Shown here: in pieces, positions 1 to 6,906 of the stretch
Position numbering within the stretch: position 1 is the first letter of the stretch
Layout of the letters: every line of letters starts with the position of its first letter
Assembly (NCBI GenBank): GCA_028869395.1
Contig: JAGWSE010000175.1
Coordinates: 1 to 7,802, forward strand
DNA: 7,802 bases
Origin: Alphaproteobacteria bacterium
GTDB taxonomy: Bacteria > Pseudomonadota > Alphaproteobacteria > Caulobacterales > Caulobacteraceae
Reading direction: 5' to 3'
Notes under the pieces: model-generated
Database searches by the model: none
What the model was told of the DNA's origin: nothing
The model's input: only the letters and a program-made list of their open reading frames with translations
Translations under genes and position numbers: made by a program

Positions 1-135
1 TCCATCATGGGGTTGATGATGCTGGCGGCGGGTCCCGGCTGCTGCATCGAGATCGAGGCCGAGGGTGCGCAGGCCGGGGAAGCGGTCGAGGCCCTTGAGA
101 AGCTCGTCGAAAGCCGCTTCGACGAGGAGGAGTGA
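1..135 (+). CDS. ptsH: HPr-family phosphocarrier protein, C-terminal part (5' end outside window)
   Basis: This is an open frame from base 1 to a TGA at 133-135, giving 44 residues. It begins SIMGLMMLAAGPGCC and ends EKLVESRFDEEE. SIMGLMxLA is the conserved segment of HPr that starts with the regulatory serine (Ser46 in Gram-positive HPr), and the EAVEALEKLVES helix is the usual HPr C-terminus. The catalytic His15 region is outside the window. HPr relays phosphate from Enzyme I to EIIA proteins. In alphaproteobacteria it usually belongs to a regulatory PTS with an HPr kinase acting on that serine and an EIIA-Man-type protein encoded just upstream; that context cannot be checked here. The adjacent Cys-Cys after GPG is slightly unusual. 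The next gene runs towards it on the other strand, so this is the last gene of its unit. The family call is firm although the gene is truncated by the window edge. Confidence 0.88.
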   Translation, partial: SIMGLMMLAAGPGCCIEIEAEGAQAGEAVEALEKLVESRFDEEE

Positions 136-166
136 CGGGTTCCCCCGCTGGGTGAGCACCTGAGCA

Positions 167-928
167 CTATACCTTCAGCTTCCATCCCGTCCGGAAGATC
201 CAGCTCACCGCGACGAGGCAGGCGAGGAGGAACGCCAGGGTGGCCGCCAGGCTGACGCCCACCCCCACGTCGGACACGCCGTAGAAGGCCCAGCGGAATC
301 CCGAGACCAGGTAGACGACGGGGTTGAACAGCGCGATGCGCTTCCAAACGCCCGGCAGCATGGCGATGGAATAGAAGCTGCCGCCCAGGAAGGTCAGCGG
401 CGTCACCACCAGCATCGGGATGATCGACAGTTTCTCCCAGCCATCCGCCCAGATGCCGGTCAGGAACCCGAACAGGCTGAACGCCGCCGAGGTGAGCGCC
501 AGGAAGCCCAGCGCCCAGAGCGGGTGAAGGATCGAGTAGGGCACGAACAGCCTCGCCGTGGCCAGGATCACGATCCCCAGGACCACCGACTTGGTCGCCG
601 AGGCGCCGACATAGCCGATCACGATCTCCAGCGCCGAGATCGGCGCCGACAGCACCTCGTAGATCGTCCCGGCGAACTTCGGCATGTAGATGCCGAAGCT
701 GCCGTTCGAGATGCTTTCCGTGAGGATCGAGAGCATGGCCAGCCCCGGCACGATGAAGGCGCCGTAGCTCACCCCGTCGACGGCCGGCATCCGCTTGCCG
801 ATCGCCGAGCCGAAGACGATGAAATAGAGCGAGGTCGTGATCACCGGCGTGGCCACGCTCTGCACGACGGTGCGCAGCCACCGGTGCATCTCGAAAAGGT
901 AGATGGCGCGGATCGCGTGGATGTTCAT
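167..928 (-). CDS. ABC-2 type transporter, membrane (permease) subunit
   Basis: A 253-residue integral membrane protein, the usual length for ABC-2 permeases of the YadH/NodJ type. I see about six hydrophobic segments, near residues 21-41, 55-75, 105-127, 136-158, 169-190 and 226-246. Family features include the segment TPLTFLGGSFYSI (176-188) followed by NPVVYLVSGFRWAFYG (202-217), the typical ABC-2 motif before the last helix. The short C-terminus ends in basic residues (GWKLKV). The ATG at 928-926 directly follows the TGA of the upstream ATPase gene (931-929), so the two are very probably translationally coupled and form a heteromeric exporter (two permeases plus two ATPases). The substrate cannot be read from sequence; relatives are linked to export of drugs, polysaccharides or lipids. 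Its stop lies 31 nt from the stop of the convergent HPr gene. Confidence 0.92.
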   Translation of the reverse strand: MNIHAIRAIYLFEMHRWLRTVVQSVATPVITTSLYFIVFGSAIGKRMPAVDGVSYGAFIVPGLAMLSILTESISNGSFGIYMPKFAGTIYEVLSAPISALEIVIGYVGASATKSVVLGIVILATARLFVPYSILHPLWALGFLALTSAAFSLFGFLTGIWADGWEKLSIIPMLVVTPLTFLGGSFYSIAMLPGVWKRIALFNPVVYLVSGFRWAFYGVSDVGVGVSLAATLAFLLACLVAVSWIFRTGWKLKV

Positions 929-1852
<924 letters not shown>

Positions 1853-1887
1853 GCCTGCGCTCTCCCCCGGTCCGCGCCTCAGATAGG

Positions 1888-1906
1888 GCCCGCAGGACGC
1901 GCGGGC
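1888..1906 (-). terminator. Small GC hairpin at the bioB stop, weak terminator-like or processing site
   Basis: GCCCGC (1888-1893) and GCGGGC (1901-1906) are perfect inverted repeats around a 7-nt loop. One arm touches the first base of the bioB stop codon. No T tract follows in the direction of transcription, so intrinsic termination is doubtful. It may instead slow RNA decay or partly separate expression of bioB from the ABC genes. It could also be chance in such GC-rich DNA. Confidence 0.25.
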
Positions 1907-2907
1907 TAGGCCGTCTCCGACACCTTCGACGTCATCGGCCGCATCTTCAGGTCGGCGAGCAGGGCTTCGTCGTCGTTGGGGTCCGGCGTGTTGGTGGTGA
2001 GCAGGCGACCGCCCACGAAGATCGAGTTCGCCCCGGCCAGGAAGCAGAGCGCCTGCATGGATTTCGACATCCGGTCGCGGCCGGCGGCGATGCGCACGAC
2101 GGACTTCGGGCAGACGATCCGCGCCACGGCGATCATGCGGACGAACTCCAGCTCGCCCACGTCGGGCGACTCCCCCAGAGGGGTGCCTGCGATCGGCATC
2201 AGGTCGTTGACTGGCAGGCTCTCGGGATGGACGGGCAGGGTCGCCAGCTGATGCAGCAGCCCCGCCCGGTCGCGGCGCGTCTCGCCCATGCCGACGATGC
2301 CGCCACAGCAGGTGGAGAGGCCCGCGTCGCGGACGGCCGAGAGCGTGTCCAGACGCTCCTGGTACGTGCGGGTGGTGACCACCTTGTCGTAGTAGTCCGG
2401 CCCGGTGTCGAGGTTATGGTTGTAGAAGTCGAGGCCGGCGTCCTTCAGCGCTTTCGCCTGCTCCGGCGTCATCATGCCCAGCGTCGCGCAGGTCTCCAGC
2501 CCCAGCGCCTTCACGCCCGAGATCATGGCGGCCACCTTCGGGAGGTCGCGGTCCTTCAGGTCGCGCCAGGCCGCCCCCATGCAGAACCGCTGGGCCCCGC
2601 CCGCCTTGGCCTCCCGCGCCTTGGCGATCACGGCCTCGGCGTCCATCAGCTTGGACGCGCCGACGCCGGTCTTGAAATGCGCCGACTGGGCGCAGTAGCC
2701 GCAGTCCTCGGGACAGCCCCCGGTCTTCACGGACAGCAGCTGCGAAATCTGCAGCTCGGTCGGGTCGAACCAGCGGCGGTGGATTTCCGCGGCCCGGAAC
2801 ACGAGCTCGGTGAACGGCAGCTCGAACAACCCCTCCACCTCCGGAAGCGTCCAGTCGTGCCGGGGTTGAGCGAGATCAAAGCCGGACGAAGGGGTCGGCG
2901 CATTCAT
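1906..2907 (-). CDS. bioB: Biotin synthase (radical SAM)
   Basis: BioB inserts sulfur into dethiobiotin, the last step of biotin synthesis, using S-adenosylmethionine. The 333-residue product carries the radical-SAM cluster motif as CPEDCGYC (Cys65, Cys69, Cys72). It also has the four ligands of the sacrificial [2Fe-2S] cluster at Cys109 (RFCMGAAW), Cys140 (ETCATLG), Cys200 (TCCGGIVGMGE) and Arg272 (VRIAAGR). All seven match the E. coli residues with a constant offset of 12, so the enzyme looks intact. YNHNLDT (162-168) is another BioB signature. The ATG at 2907-2905 has GGAG six nucleotides upstream. Other bio genes (bioF, bioD, bioA) are absent from the window, so bioB stands apart from them here. 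It is followed by an ABC exporter pair and is divergent from the CYTH-CHAD gene. Confidence 0.97.
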   Translation of the reverse strand: MNAPTPSSGFDLAQPRHDWTLPEVEGLFELPFTELVFRAAEIHRRWFDPTELQISQLLSVKTGGCPEDCGYCAQSAHFKTGVGASKLMDAEAVIAKAREAKAGGAQRFCMGAAWRDLKDRDLPKVAAMISGVKALGLETCATLGMMTPEQAKALKDAGLDFYNHNLDTGPDYYDKVVTTRTYQERLDTLSAVRDAGLSTCCGGIVGMGETRRDRAGLLHQLATLPVHPESLPVNDLMPIAGTPLGESPDVGELEFVRMIAVARIVCPKSVVRIAAGRDRMSKSMQALCFLAGANSIFVGGRLLTTNTPDPNDDEALLADLKMRPMTSKVSETA

Positions 2908-2938
2908 GGGAAGCTCCGCAAGCTGGAAAGGCGTTGGG

Positions 2939-2966
2939 CTTAGACCCAGGCGCGGAGCCGCGACAA
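2939..2966 (-). promoter_or_regulatory. Putative bioB promoter with dyad over the -10 box
   Basis: On the minus strand, TTGTCG (2966-2961) and TCTAAG (2944-2939) are separated by 16 nt and fit a sigma70-type -35/-10 pair. Transcription would start about 25 nt before the bioB ATG. The -10 hexamer is the exact centre of an inverted repeat, TGGG-cttaga-CCCA (2935-2948 on the plus strand), which could be an operator. The call rests on pattern matching only. The -35 box fits better than the -10 box. Confidence 0.45.
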
Positions 2967-3042
2967 GGCTGTCATGGAAATGTCACGAGCTTTGTCTCGG
3001 CCTTTTGCTAAGGAGTTCGGCGCAAGGACGGCGGAGCCCACG

Positions 3043-4515
3043 GTGAGCGGGTCTCGAGAGATCGAGCTGAAGTTCCTCTGCGCGCCCGCGGACCTGGGGG
3101 CCGTGCTCGCCGCGGCGCCGGCCGGCGACGACGATATCCGCGAACTGATCAGCGTCTATTTCGACACCCCCGACCTGCGCCTGCAGAAGGCCGGCGTCTC
3201 GCTGCGCGTGCGCGAGAGCAAGGGGCGGCGCGTCCTGACCGTGAAGCGCGGCGACGGCCTCTCCCGCGAGGAGTACGAGGCGCCGCTCGAGGGCCACCAG
3301 CCGCCTGCCGGTCTCGCGCCTCTGCGGGAGGTGCTGGACGAGGATGCGGCGGCGGCGCTGACGCCGGCCTTCAACGTCCGCGTGAACCGCCGCCAGCGGC
3401 TGGTGCGCTTCGACGATTCCGAGATCGAGCTCGCCGTCGACCAGGGCGAAGTCTGCGGCGGCCGCCGCGTCTCTCCGATCAGCGAGGTCGAGCTGGAGCT
3501 CAAGGCCGGCCGGCCGCAGGCGCTGTTTGAGCTGGCGAAGGAGCTCTCCAAGGCGGCTCCGCTCTTTCTCTCCTTCGACACCAAATCGGCGCGGGGCCAG
3601 GCGCTTGTAGCCGACCAGCCGGTGGAGACGCGCCGCAAGGAAAGGGCGCGCCTCGACGGACAGGCCACCGTCGCCCAGGCTTTCCAGGCCAACGCCCGCC
3701 ATGCGCTCGGCGCCATCGCCGCGAACGCCGCGGTCCTGCGAGAGGCGCCCACGCCGGAAGCCGTGCACCAGCTGCGCGTCGCGGCGCGGCGATTGCGCAG
3801 CTCGCTATCCACCTTCCGTCCCGTGGTCGAGGACGCCCGCTACGAGGCGATCAAGGCCGAGCTGAAGTGGCTCGCCAAGGCCTTCGACGAGGCCCGCAAC
3901 CTCGACGTCTTCGCGGCCGATGTGCTCGAGCCGGCCGCCTGCATGGAGGCCCGGCCCGCCGGCCTGGAATCGCTGACCGAAAGCATCGCCGCCGCGCGCG
4001 AGGCCGCCCGCCGGCGCGCCTGCGAAACCGCCGCCTGCGAGCGTTTCCGTCTGCTGATGATCGAGGCGACCGGTTGGGCCGAGACCGGCGACTGGCTGTT
4101 GGGGCCCGCCGCCGAAGAGCCCGCCCGCGACTTCGCCGCGCGCACCCTCGGCAAGCGGCGGACCAAGGTGCTCAGGCGCGGCCGCAAGCTCGCCGCCCAG
4201 GACGACGCCGCCCGGCACGCGCTGCGTATCCAGGCCAAGAAGCTGCGCTACGCCGCGGAGGGCTTCGCGGGACTCTACGGAGAGAAGAAGGCTGCCCGCT
4301 TCGTCGATCGGCTGAAGGCGCTGCAGGAGATCCTGGGCGCACTGAACGACATCGCGACGGCCGAGCCGCTGACCGCAGGCCTCCGCCTCTCGCCCGAGGC
4401 CGCCTTCGCCGCCGGCGACCTGGCGGGCCTGCGCATGGCCGAGAAGCCCAAGCTGCTCGCCAGGGCCGAAAAGGCGCTCTCTCGCCTCGCGGACGCCGAG
4501 CCGTTCTGGCGTTGA
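3043..4515 (+). CDS. CYTH and CHAD domain fusion protein (inorganic triphosphatase-like)
   Basis: The N-terminal CYTH domain covers about residues 5-185: the signature ExExK as EIELK (6-10), YFDTPDLRL (39-47), LRVR (54-57), TVKR (66-69) and the acidic/basic strand EVELELK (148-154). These residues line the tunnel that binds metal and triphosphate. The C-terminal CHAD domain (about 210-490) shows AVHQLRVAARRLR (240-252), EARNLDVF (283-290), HALRIQAKKLRYAAEGF (392-408) and LNDIATA (434-440). CHAD is a helical histidine/basic domain known to bind polyphosphate. The architecture matches E. coli YgiF, a triphosphatase of 433 residues; here there are 490. Start choice: GTG at 3043 has GGAG six nucleotides upstream and opens two residues before the CYTH fold. 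An ATG at 2974 would add 23 unconserved-looking residues and lacks a good ribosome binding site. Phosphate metabolism is likely; the exact substrate is inferred. Confidence 0.88.
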   Translation: MSGSREIELKFLCAPADLGAVLAAAPAGDDDIRELISVYFDTPDLRLQKAGVSLRVRESKGRRVLTVKRGDGLSREEYEAPLEGHQPPAGLAPLREVLDEDAAAALTPAFNVRVNRRQRLVRFDDSEIELAVDQGEVCGGRRVSPISEVELELKAGRPQALFELAKELSKAAPLFLSFDTKSARGQALVADQPVETRRKERARLDGQATVAQAFQANARHALGAIAANAAVLREAPTPEAVHQLRVAARRLRSSLSTFRPVVEDARYEAIKAELKWLAKAFDEARNLDVFAADVLEPAACMEARPAGLESLTESIAAAREAARRRACETAACERFRLLMIEATGWAETGDWLLGPAAEEPARDFAARTLGKRRTKVLRRGRKLAAQDDAARHALRIQAKKLRYAAEGFAGLYGEKKAARFVDRLKALQEILGALNDIATAEPLTAGLRLSPEAAFAAGDLAGLRMAEKPKLLARAEKALSRLADAEPFWR

Positions 4516-4536
4516 GGTCCCAGATCCCTTCCCCGA

Positions 4537-4559
4537 GGGGGCGCATCCAGGCGCCGCCC
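4537..4559 (+). terminator. GC-rich hairpin after the CYTH-CHAD gene
   Basis: GGCGC (4540-4544) pairs with GCGCC (4551-4555) around the loop ATCCAG. The stem continues as GGG (4537-4539) with CCC (4557-4559) past one bulged G, for about 8 bp. It starts 21 nt after the stop codon and lies just before the putative ffh promoter, which suits a terminator. There is no T run, so this is moderate to weak evidence. A competing small hairpin CCCC-GA-GGGG lies at 4531-4540. Confidence 0.35.
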
Positions 4560-4570
4560 GCCCCTGTTCC

Positions 4571-4599
4571 TTGACCTGAGTTGCCGCGAGGCGCATAAG
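4571..4599 (+). promoter_or_regulatory. Putative sigma70-type promoter for ffh-rpsP-rimM
   Basis: TTGACC (4571-4576) and CATAAG (4594-4599) are 17 nt apart, the ideal spacing, and each box keeps most consensus positions. The core GCATAAGC also resembles the housekeeping -10 element seen in Caulobacter. It is the best promoter candidate in the 224-nt gap. It predicts a start near 4606 and an ffh leader of roughly 130 nt. It is the only clear promoter seen ahead of the three-gene operon. Confidence 0.5.
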
Positions 4600-4681
4600 C
4601 GCGCCCTTCCGGCGCAACCTCGGTCAGCGCCCTCCACCGCCACGACCCCCAGCCGCAGGCATGGGACGAGGGCGGCGAGGC

Positions 4682-4709
4682 CCCCCGTCCACGCAATCGT
4701 GCACGGGGG
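4682..4709 (+). promoter_or_regulatory. Stem-loop in the ffh 5' leader
   Basis: CCCCCGT (4682-4688) pairs with ACGGGGG (4703-4709). After a single C/C mismatch (4689/4702), CACG (4690-4693) pairs with CGTG (4698-4701) around the loop CAAT. That gives eleven pairs in a compact hairpin ending about 30 nt before the ffh start. The ribosome binding site (CAGGA, 7 nt before ATG) is outside the stem. It is followed by GTTTGGG rather than a T tract, so it is not a clean intrinsic terminator. It may act in mRNA stability or control; the function is unknown. Confidence 0.45.
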
Positions 4710-4739
4710 TCGATCGCGTTTGGGCCAGCAGGATATTCT

Positions 4740-6251
4740 ATGTTCGACGCGCTTTCAGATCGGCTGACTTCCGTCTTCGACCGGCTCTCCGGTCGGGGCG
4801 TGCTGTCCGACAAGGACATCGACGAGGCGCTGCGCGAGGTGCGCGTCGCGCTGCTGGAAGCCGACGTCGCGCTGCCGGTGGTGCGCGAGTTTATCGCAAA
4901 GGCGAAGGATCGAGCGACGGGCGAGGCGGTGATCCGCTCGGTCAAGCCCGCCGATCAGGTGATCAAGATCACCTATGACGGCCTCGTCGAGATGCTGGGC
5001 GGCGACAAGGAGCCGGAAGGCCTCAACCTTTCGCTCAACCCGCCGACCATCATCATGATGGCGGGCCTGCAGGGCTCGGGTAAGACCACCACGGCCGCCA
5101 AGCTCGGACTGCGCCTCGCCAAGGAGCGCAAGAAGGTCCTCCTGGCCTCGCTCGACACGCGCCGTCCGGCGGCCATGGAGCAGCTGGCCACCCTCGCCCA
5201 GCAGGCCGGCGTCGAGAGCCTACCCATCGTCGCCGGCCAGTCGGCGCCCGACATCGCCAAGCGGGCCATGTCGGCGGCGCGGCTGCAGGGCTATGACGTC
5301 CTGGTCCTCGACACCGCCGGCCGCACCACGCTGGACGAGGCGATGATGTCGGAAGCGGCCGAGATCGCCCGCATCAGCCATCCGCACGAGACCCTGCTGG
5401 TCGCCGACAGCCTGACCGGCCAGGATGCGGTGCGCACCGCAAAGGCCTTCCACGAACGCCTGCCGCTCACCGGCCTGGTGCTGACGCGGGCGGACGGCGA
5501 CGGCCGCGGCGGCGCGGCGCTCTCCATGCGCGCCGTCACCGGCCTGCCGATCAAGTTCCTCGGCGTCTCGGAGAAGATCGACGGCCTCGACGTGTTCGAC
5601 GCGCAGCGCGTGGCCGGCCGCATCCTCGGCGCCGGCGACGTCGTCGCCCTCGTCGAGAAGGCGGCCCAGGACCTCGATCAGGCCAAGGCCGAGGCCATGG
5701 CCAAGAAGCTGGCCAAGGGTCAGTTCGACCTCGACATGATGGCCGAGCAGCTTTCCCAGATGAAGCGCATGGGCGGCATGGAGGGCCTGATGGGCCTGCT
5801 GCCGGGCGTCCAGAAGGTGAAGAAGCAGATCGCGGAGGCCGGCGTCTCCGACAAGATGATCGACCGCCAGGCGGCCATTATCTCCTCGATGACCAAGGCG
5901 GAGCGGAAGAAGCCCGACATACTGCAGGCTTCCCGCAAGCGCCGCATCGCCGCCGGCGCGGGCGTCGATGTGGCGGAGATCAACCGCCTCCTGAAGCAGC
6001 ACCGCCAGATGGCCGACGCCTTCAAGGCGATGAGCCGAGACGGCGGCAAGGGCATGATGGCCATGGCCCGCCAGATGGGCCTGGGCGGAGCCGGCGCGAA
6101 CCCGCTGAAGGCGCTGGGCGGCGGCAAGATGAAGATGCCGTCCGAAGAAGAGATGCAGGAGCTGGCCGCCAAGCTGCAGCAGGGCGGCGGCCCCAAGCTA
6201 CCCGGCCTGGGCGGCGGCCTGCCGCCAGGTTTCAACCCCTTCAAAAAATAA
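4740..6251 (+). CDS. ffh: Signal recognition particle protein Ffh (SRP54 GTPase)
   Basis: Ffh binds 4.5S RNA and signal sequences of nascent inner-membrane proteins and hands ribosomes to the receptor FtsY through paired GTPase domains. The 503-residue product has a helical N domain (1-about 90) and a G domain with GLQGSGKTTT (109-118), DTRRPAA (139-145), DTAGR (191-195), TRADGDGRGG (249-258, in place of the commoner TKLDGDARGG) and GVSEK (275-279). The Met-rich M domain follows from about 327, with the RNA-binding segment SRKRRIAAGAGVDVAEINRLL (398-418). It exceeds the E. coli protein (453) because of a Gly/Pro-rich tail (about 450-503) ending PPGFNPFKK, common in alphaproteobacteria. AGGA lies seven nucleotides before the ATG. 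It is the first gene of an operon with rpsP 41 nt downstream. All GTPase motifs look functional. Confidence 0.97.
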   Translation: MFDALSDRLTSVFDRLSGRGVLSDKDIDEALREVRVALLEADVALPVVREFIAKAKDRATGEAVIRSVKPADQVIKITYDGLVEMLGGDKEPEGLNLSLNPPTIIMMAGLQGSGKTTTAAKLGLRLAKERKKVLLASLDTRRPAAMEQLATLAQQAGVESLPIVAGQSAPDIAKRAMSAARLQGYDVLVLDTAGRTTLDEAMMSEAAEIARISHPHETLLVADSLTGQDAVRTAKAFHERLPLTGLVLTRADGDGRGGAALSMRAVTGLPIKFLGVSEKIDGLDVFDAQRVAGRILGAGDVVALVEKAAQDLDQAKAEAMAKKLAKGQFDLDMMAEQLSQMKRMGGMEGLMGLLPGVQKVKKQIAEAGVSDKMIDRQAAIISSMTKAERKKPDILQASRKRRIAAGAGVDVAEINRLLKQHRQMADAFKAMSRDGGKGMMAMARQMGLGGAGANPLKALGGGKMKMPSEEEMQELAAKLQQGGGPKLPGLGGGLPPGFNPFKK

Positions 6252-6268
6252 GACTTCAACCCTTTCAA
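6231..6268 (+). repeat. Direct repeat spanning the ffh stop codon
   Basis: TTCAACCCCTTCAA (6231-6244) recurs as TTCAACCCTTTCAA (6255-6268), with one mismatch and a period of 24 nt, exactly eight codons. The first copy encodes the Ffh tail FNPFK. The second copy is in the same frame just after the TAA and would read DFNPFKT before a TGA at 6273-6275. This looks like a small tandem duplication at the 3' end of ffh. Confidence 0.8.
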
Positions 6269-6292
6269 GACATGACCCCGAAGGACCTCTAG

Positions 6293-6850
6293 ATGCTGAA
6301 GATCCGTCTCGCCCGCGGCGGCGCCAAGAAGCGCCCCTACTATTCGATCGTCGTCGCCGACAGCCATTCGGCCCGCGACGGCCGCTTCATCGAGAAGGTG
6401 GGCTCCTACAACCCGCTGCTGCCGAAGGACCACGCCGATCGCCTGGTCGTTCGCGGCGAGCGGATCCAGGAGTGGCTGGCCAAGGGCGCGCAGCCCACCG
6501 ACCGTGTGGCGCGAGAGCTCTCCAAGCTCGGCATCACGAAGTGGGAGCACGGCAACAACCCGAAGAAGGGCGAACCGGGCGCCAAGGCCAAGGAGCGCGC
6601 CGACGAGCGCGCCCAACGCGAGGCTGACCGCGCCGCCGCCGCGGCTGAAGCCGCCGCCGCCCCCGCTCCCGCGGAAGAGGAAGCCCCGGCCGCCGAAGCC
6701 GCTCCGGCTGAAGAGGCGCCCGCCGCGGAAGCCGCCGCCGAGGAGTCTCCGGCCGCCGAGGCCGCGCCTGAGGCGACCGTCGACGCAGAGCAGCCCGCCC
6801 AGGACGCCGCGACGCCCGACGAGACCTCGGCCCCCGGCGACGAAGGCTGA
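6293..6850 (+). CDS. rpsP: Small ribosomal subunit protein S16 with long acidic C-terminal extension
   Basis: S16 is a structural protein needed for 30S assembly. Residues 1-about 85 are the conserved fold: MLKIRLARGGAKKRPYYSIV at the start, then DGRFIEKVGSYNPLL (29-43), the segment around ERIQEWLAKGAQPTD (56-70) and a lysine-rich stretch to about 100. E. coli S16 has 82 residues; this one has 185. The extra part is a charged helix-like stretch (ERADERAQREADR, 101-113), then a low-complexity Ala/Glu/Pro region (114-185) with three PAAEAA units and no lysine. Such extensions are familiar in Caulobacterales and probably disordered at the ribosome surface; their role is unknown. AAGGA lies seven nucleotides before the ATG. 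The gene sits between ffh and rimM on one probable transcript. Confidence 0.96.
   Translation: MLKIRLARGGAKKRPYYSIVVADSHSARDGRFIEKVGSYNPLLPKDHADRLVVRGERIQEWLAKGAQPTDRVARELSKLGITKWEHGNNPKKGEPGAKAKERADERAQREADRAAAAAEAAAAPAPAEEEAPAAEAAPAEEAPAAEAAAEESPAAEAAPEATVDAEQPAQDAATPDETSAPGDEG
6686..6775 (+). repeat. rpsP: Ala/Glu/Pro repeats in the S16 tail
   Basis: Residues 132-161 contain PAAEAA three times (132-137, 143-148, 153-158), spaced 11 and 10 residues apart and separated by PAEEA and AEES. The DNA units differ at third positions (GCC, GCG, GCT; GAA, GAG), so they are degenerate repeats maintained at protein level or old duplications, not a fresh tandem array. Confidence 0.7.
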
Positions 6851-6858
6851 TTCGTCTC

Positions 6859-6894
6859 CTCCGCTCATTCCCGCCTTCGCGGGGGTGAGCGGGG
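6859..6894 (+). promoter_or_regulatory. 16-bp stem-loop between rpsP and rimM
   Basis: CTCCGCTCATTCCCGC (6859-6874) pairs over its whole length with GCGGGGGTGAGCGGGG (6879-6894) around a CTTC loop. Thirteen pairs are Watson-Crick and three are G-U (6860/6893, 6868/6885, 6869/6884). The G-U positions mean the RNA on the plus strand folds better than its complement. It starts 9 nt after the rpsP stop and ends 12 nt before the rimM ATG, beside the GGGG that would bind the ribosome. No T tract follows. Likely roles are mRNA stability, processing, or tuning of rimM translation. The core CATTCCCGCCTTCGCGGG looks like a dispersed intergenic repeat of proteobacterial genomes, an impression from memory. 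Confidence 0.65.
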
Positions 6895-6906
6895 TTGGGG
6901 CCCGGC

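Noticed and set aside
136..166. Short dyads (CGGG/CCCG and GGTG/CACC) between the HPr and permease stops
   Set aside because: Stems of only 4 bp with no T tract are expected by chance in this composition.
2908..3042. BioR operator (TTATCTATAA-like) or biotin riboswitch-like element upstream of bioB
   Set aside because: No such A/T palindrome is present on either strand, and no extended RNA structure fits the short predicted leader.
3805..4617. Minus-strand open frame (270 codons) opposite the CHAD domain
   Set aside because: The sense strand has a complete CYTH-CHAD protein with family motifs in order; the antisense product has none.
4516..4739. Possible SRP (4.5S) RNA gene next to ffh
   Set aside because: Only a short GGTCAG match is present near 4623. 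The diagnostic GGAAGGAAGCAGC loop region is absent, so the 4.5S RNA is encoded elsewhere.
4661..4978. Plus-strand 105-codon open frame starting in the ffh leader
   Set aside because: It is Arg/Gly-rich and overlaps the start of ffh out of frame, with no ribosome binding site of note and no family resemblance.
5720..6868. 382-codon minus-strand open frame opposite ffh and rpsP
   Set aside because: It is a Gly/Leu-rich low-complexity translation produced by the antisense of the S16 Ala/Glu tail and the Ffh M domain; both sense genes are certain.
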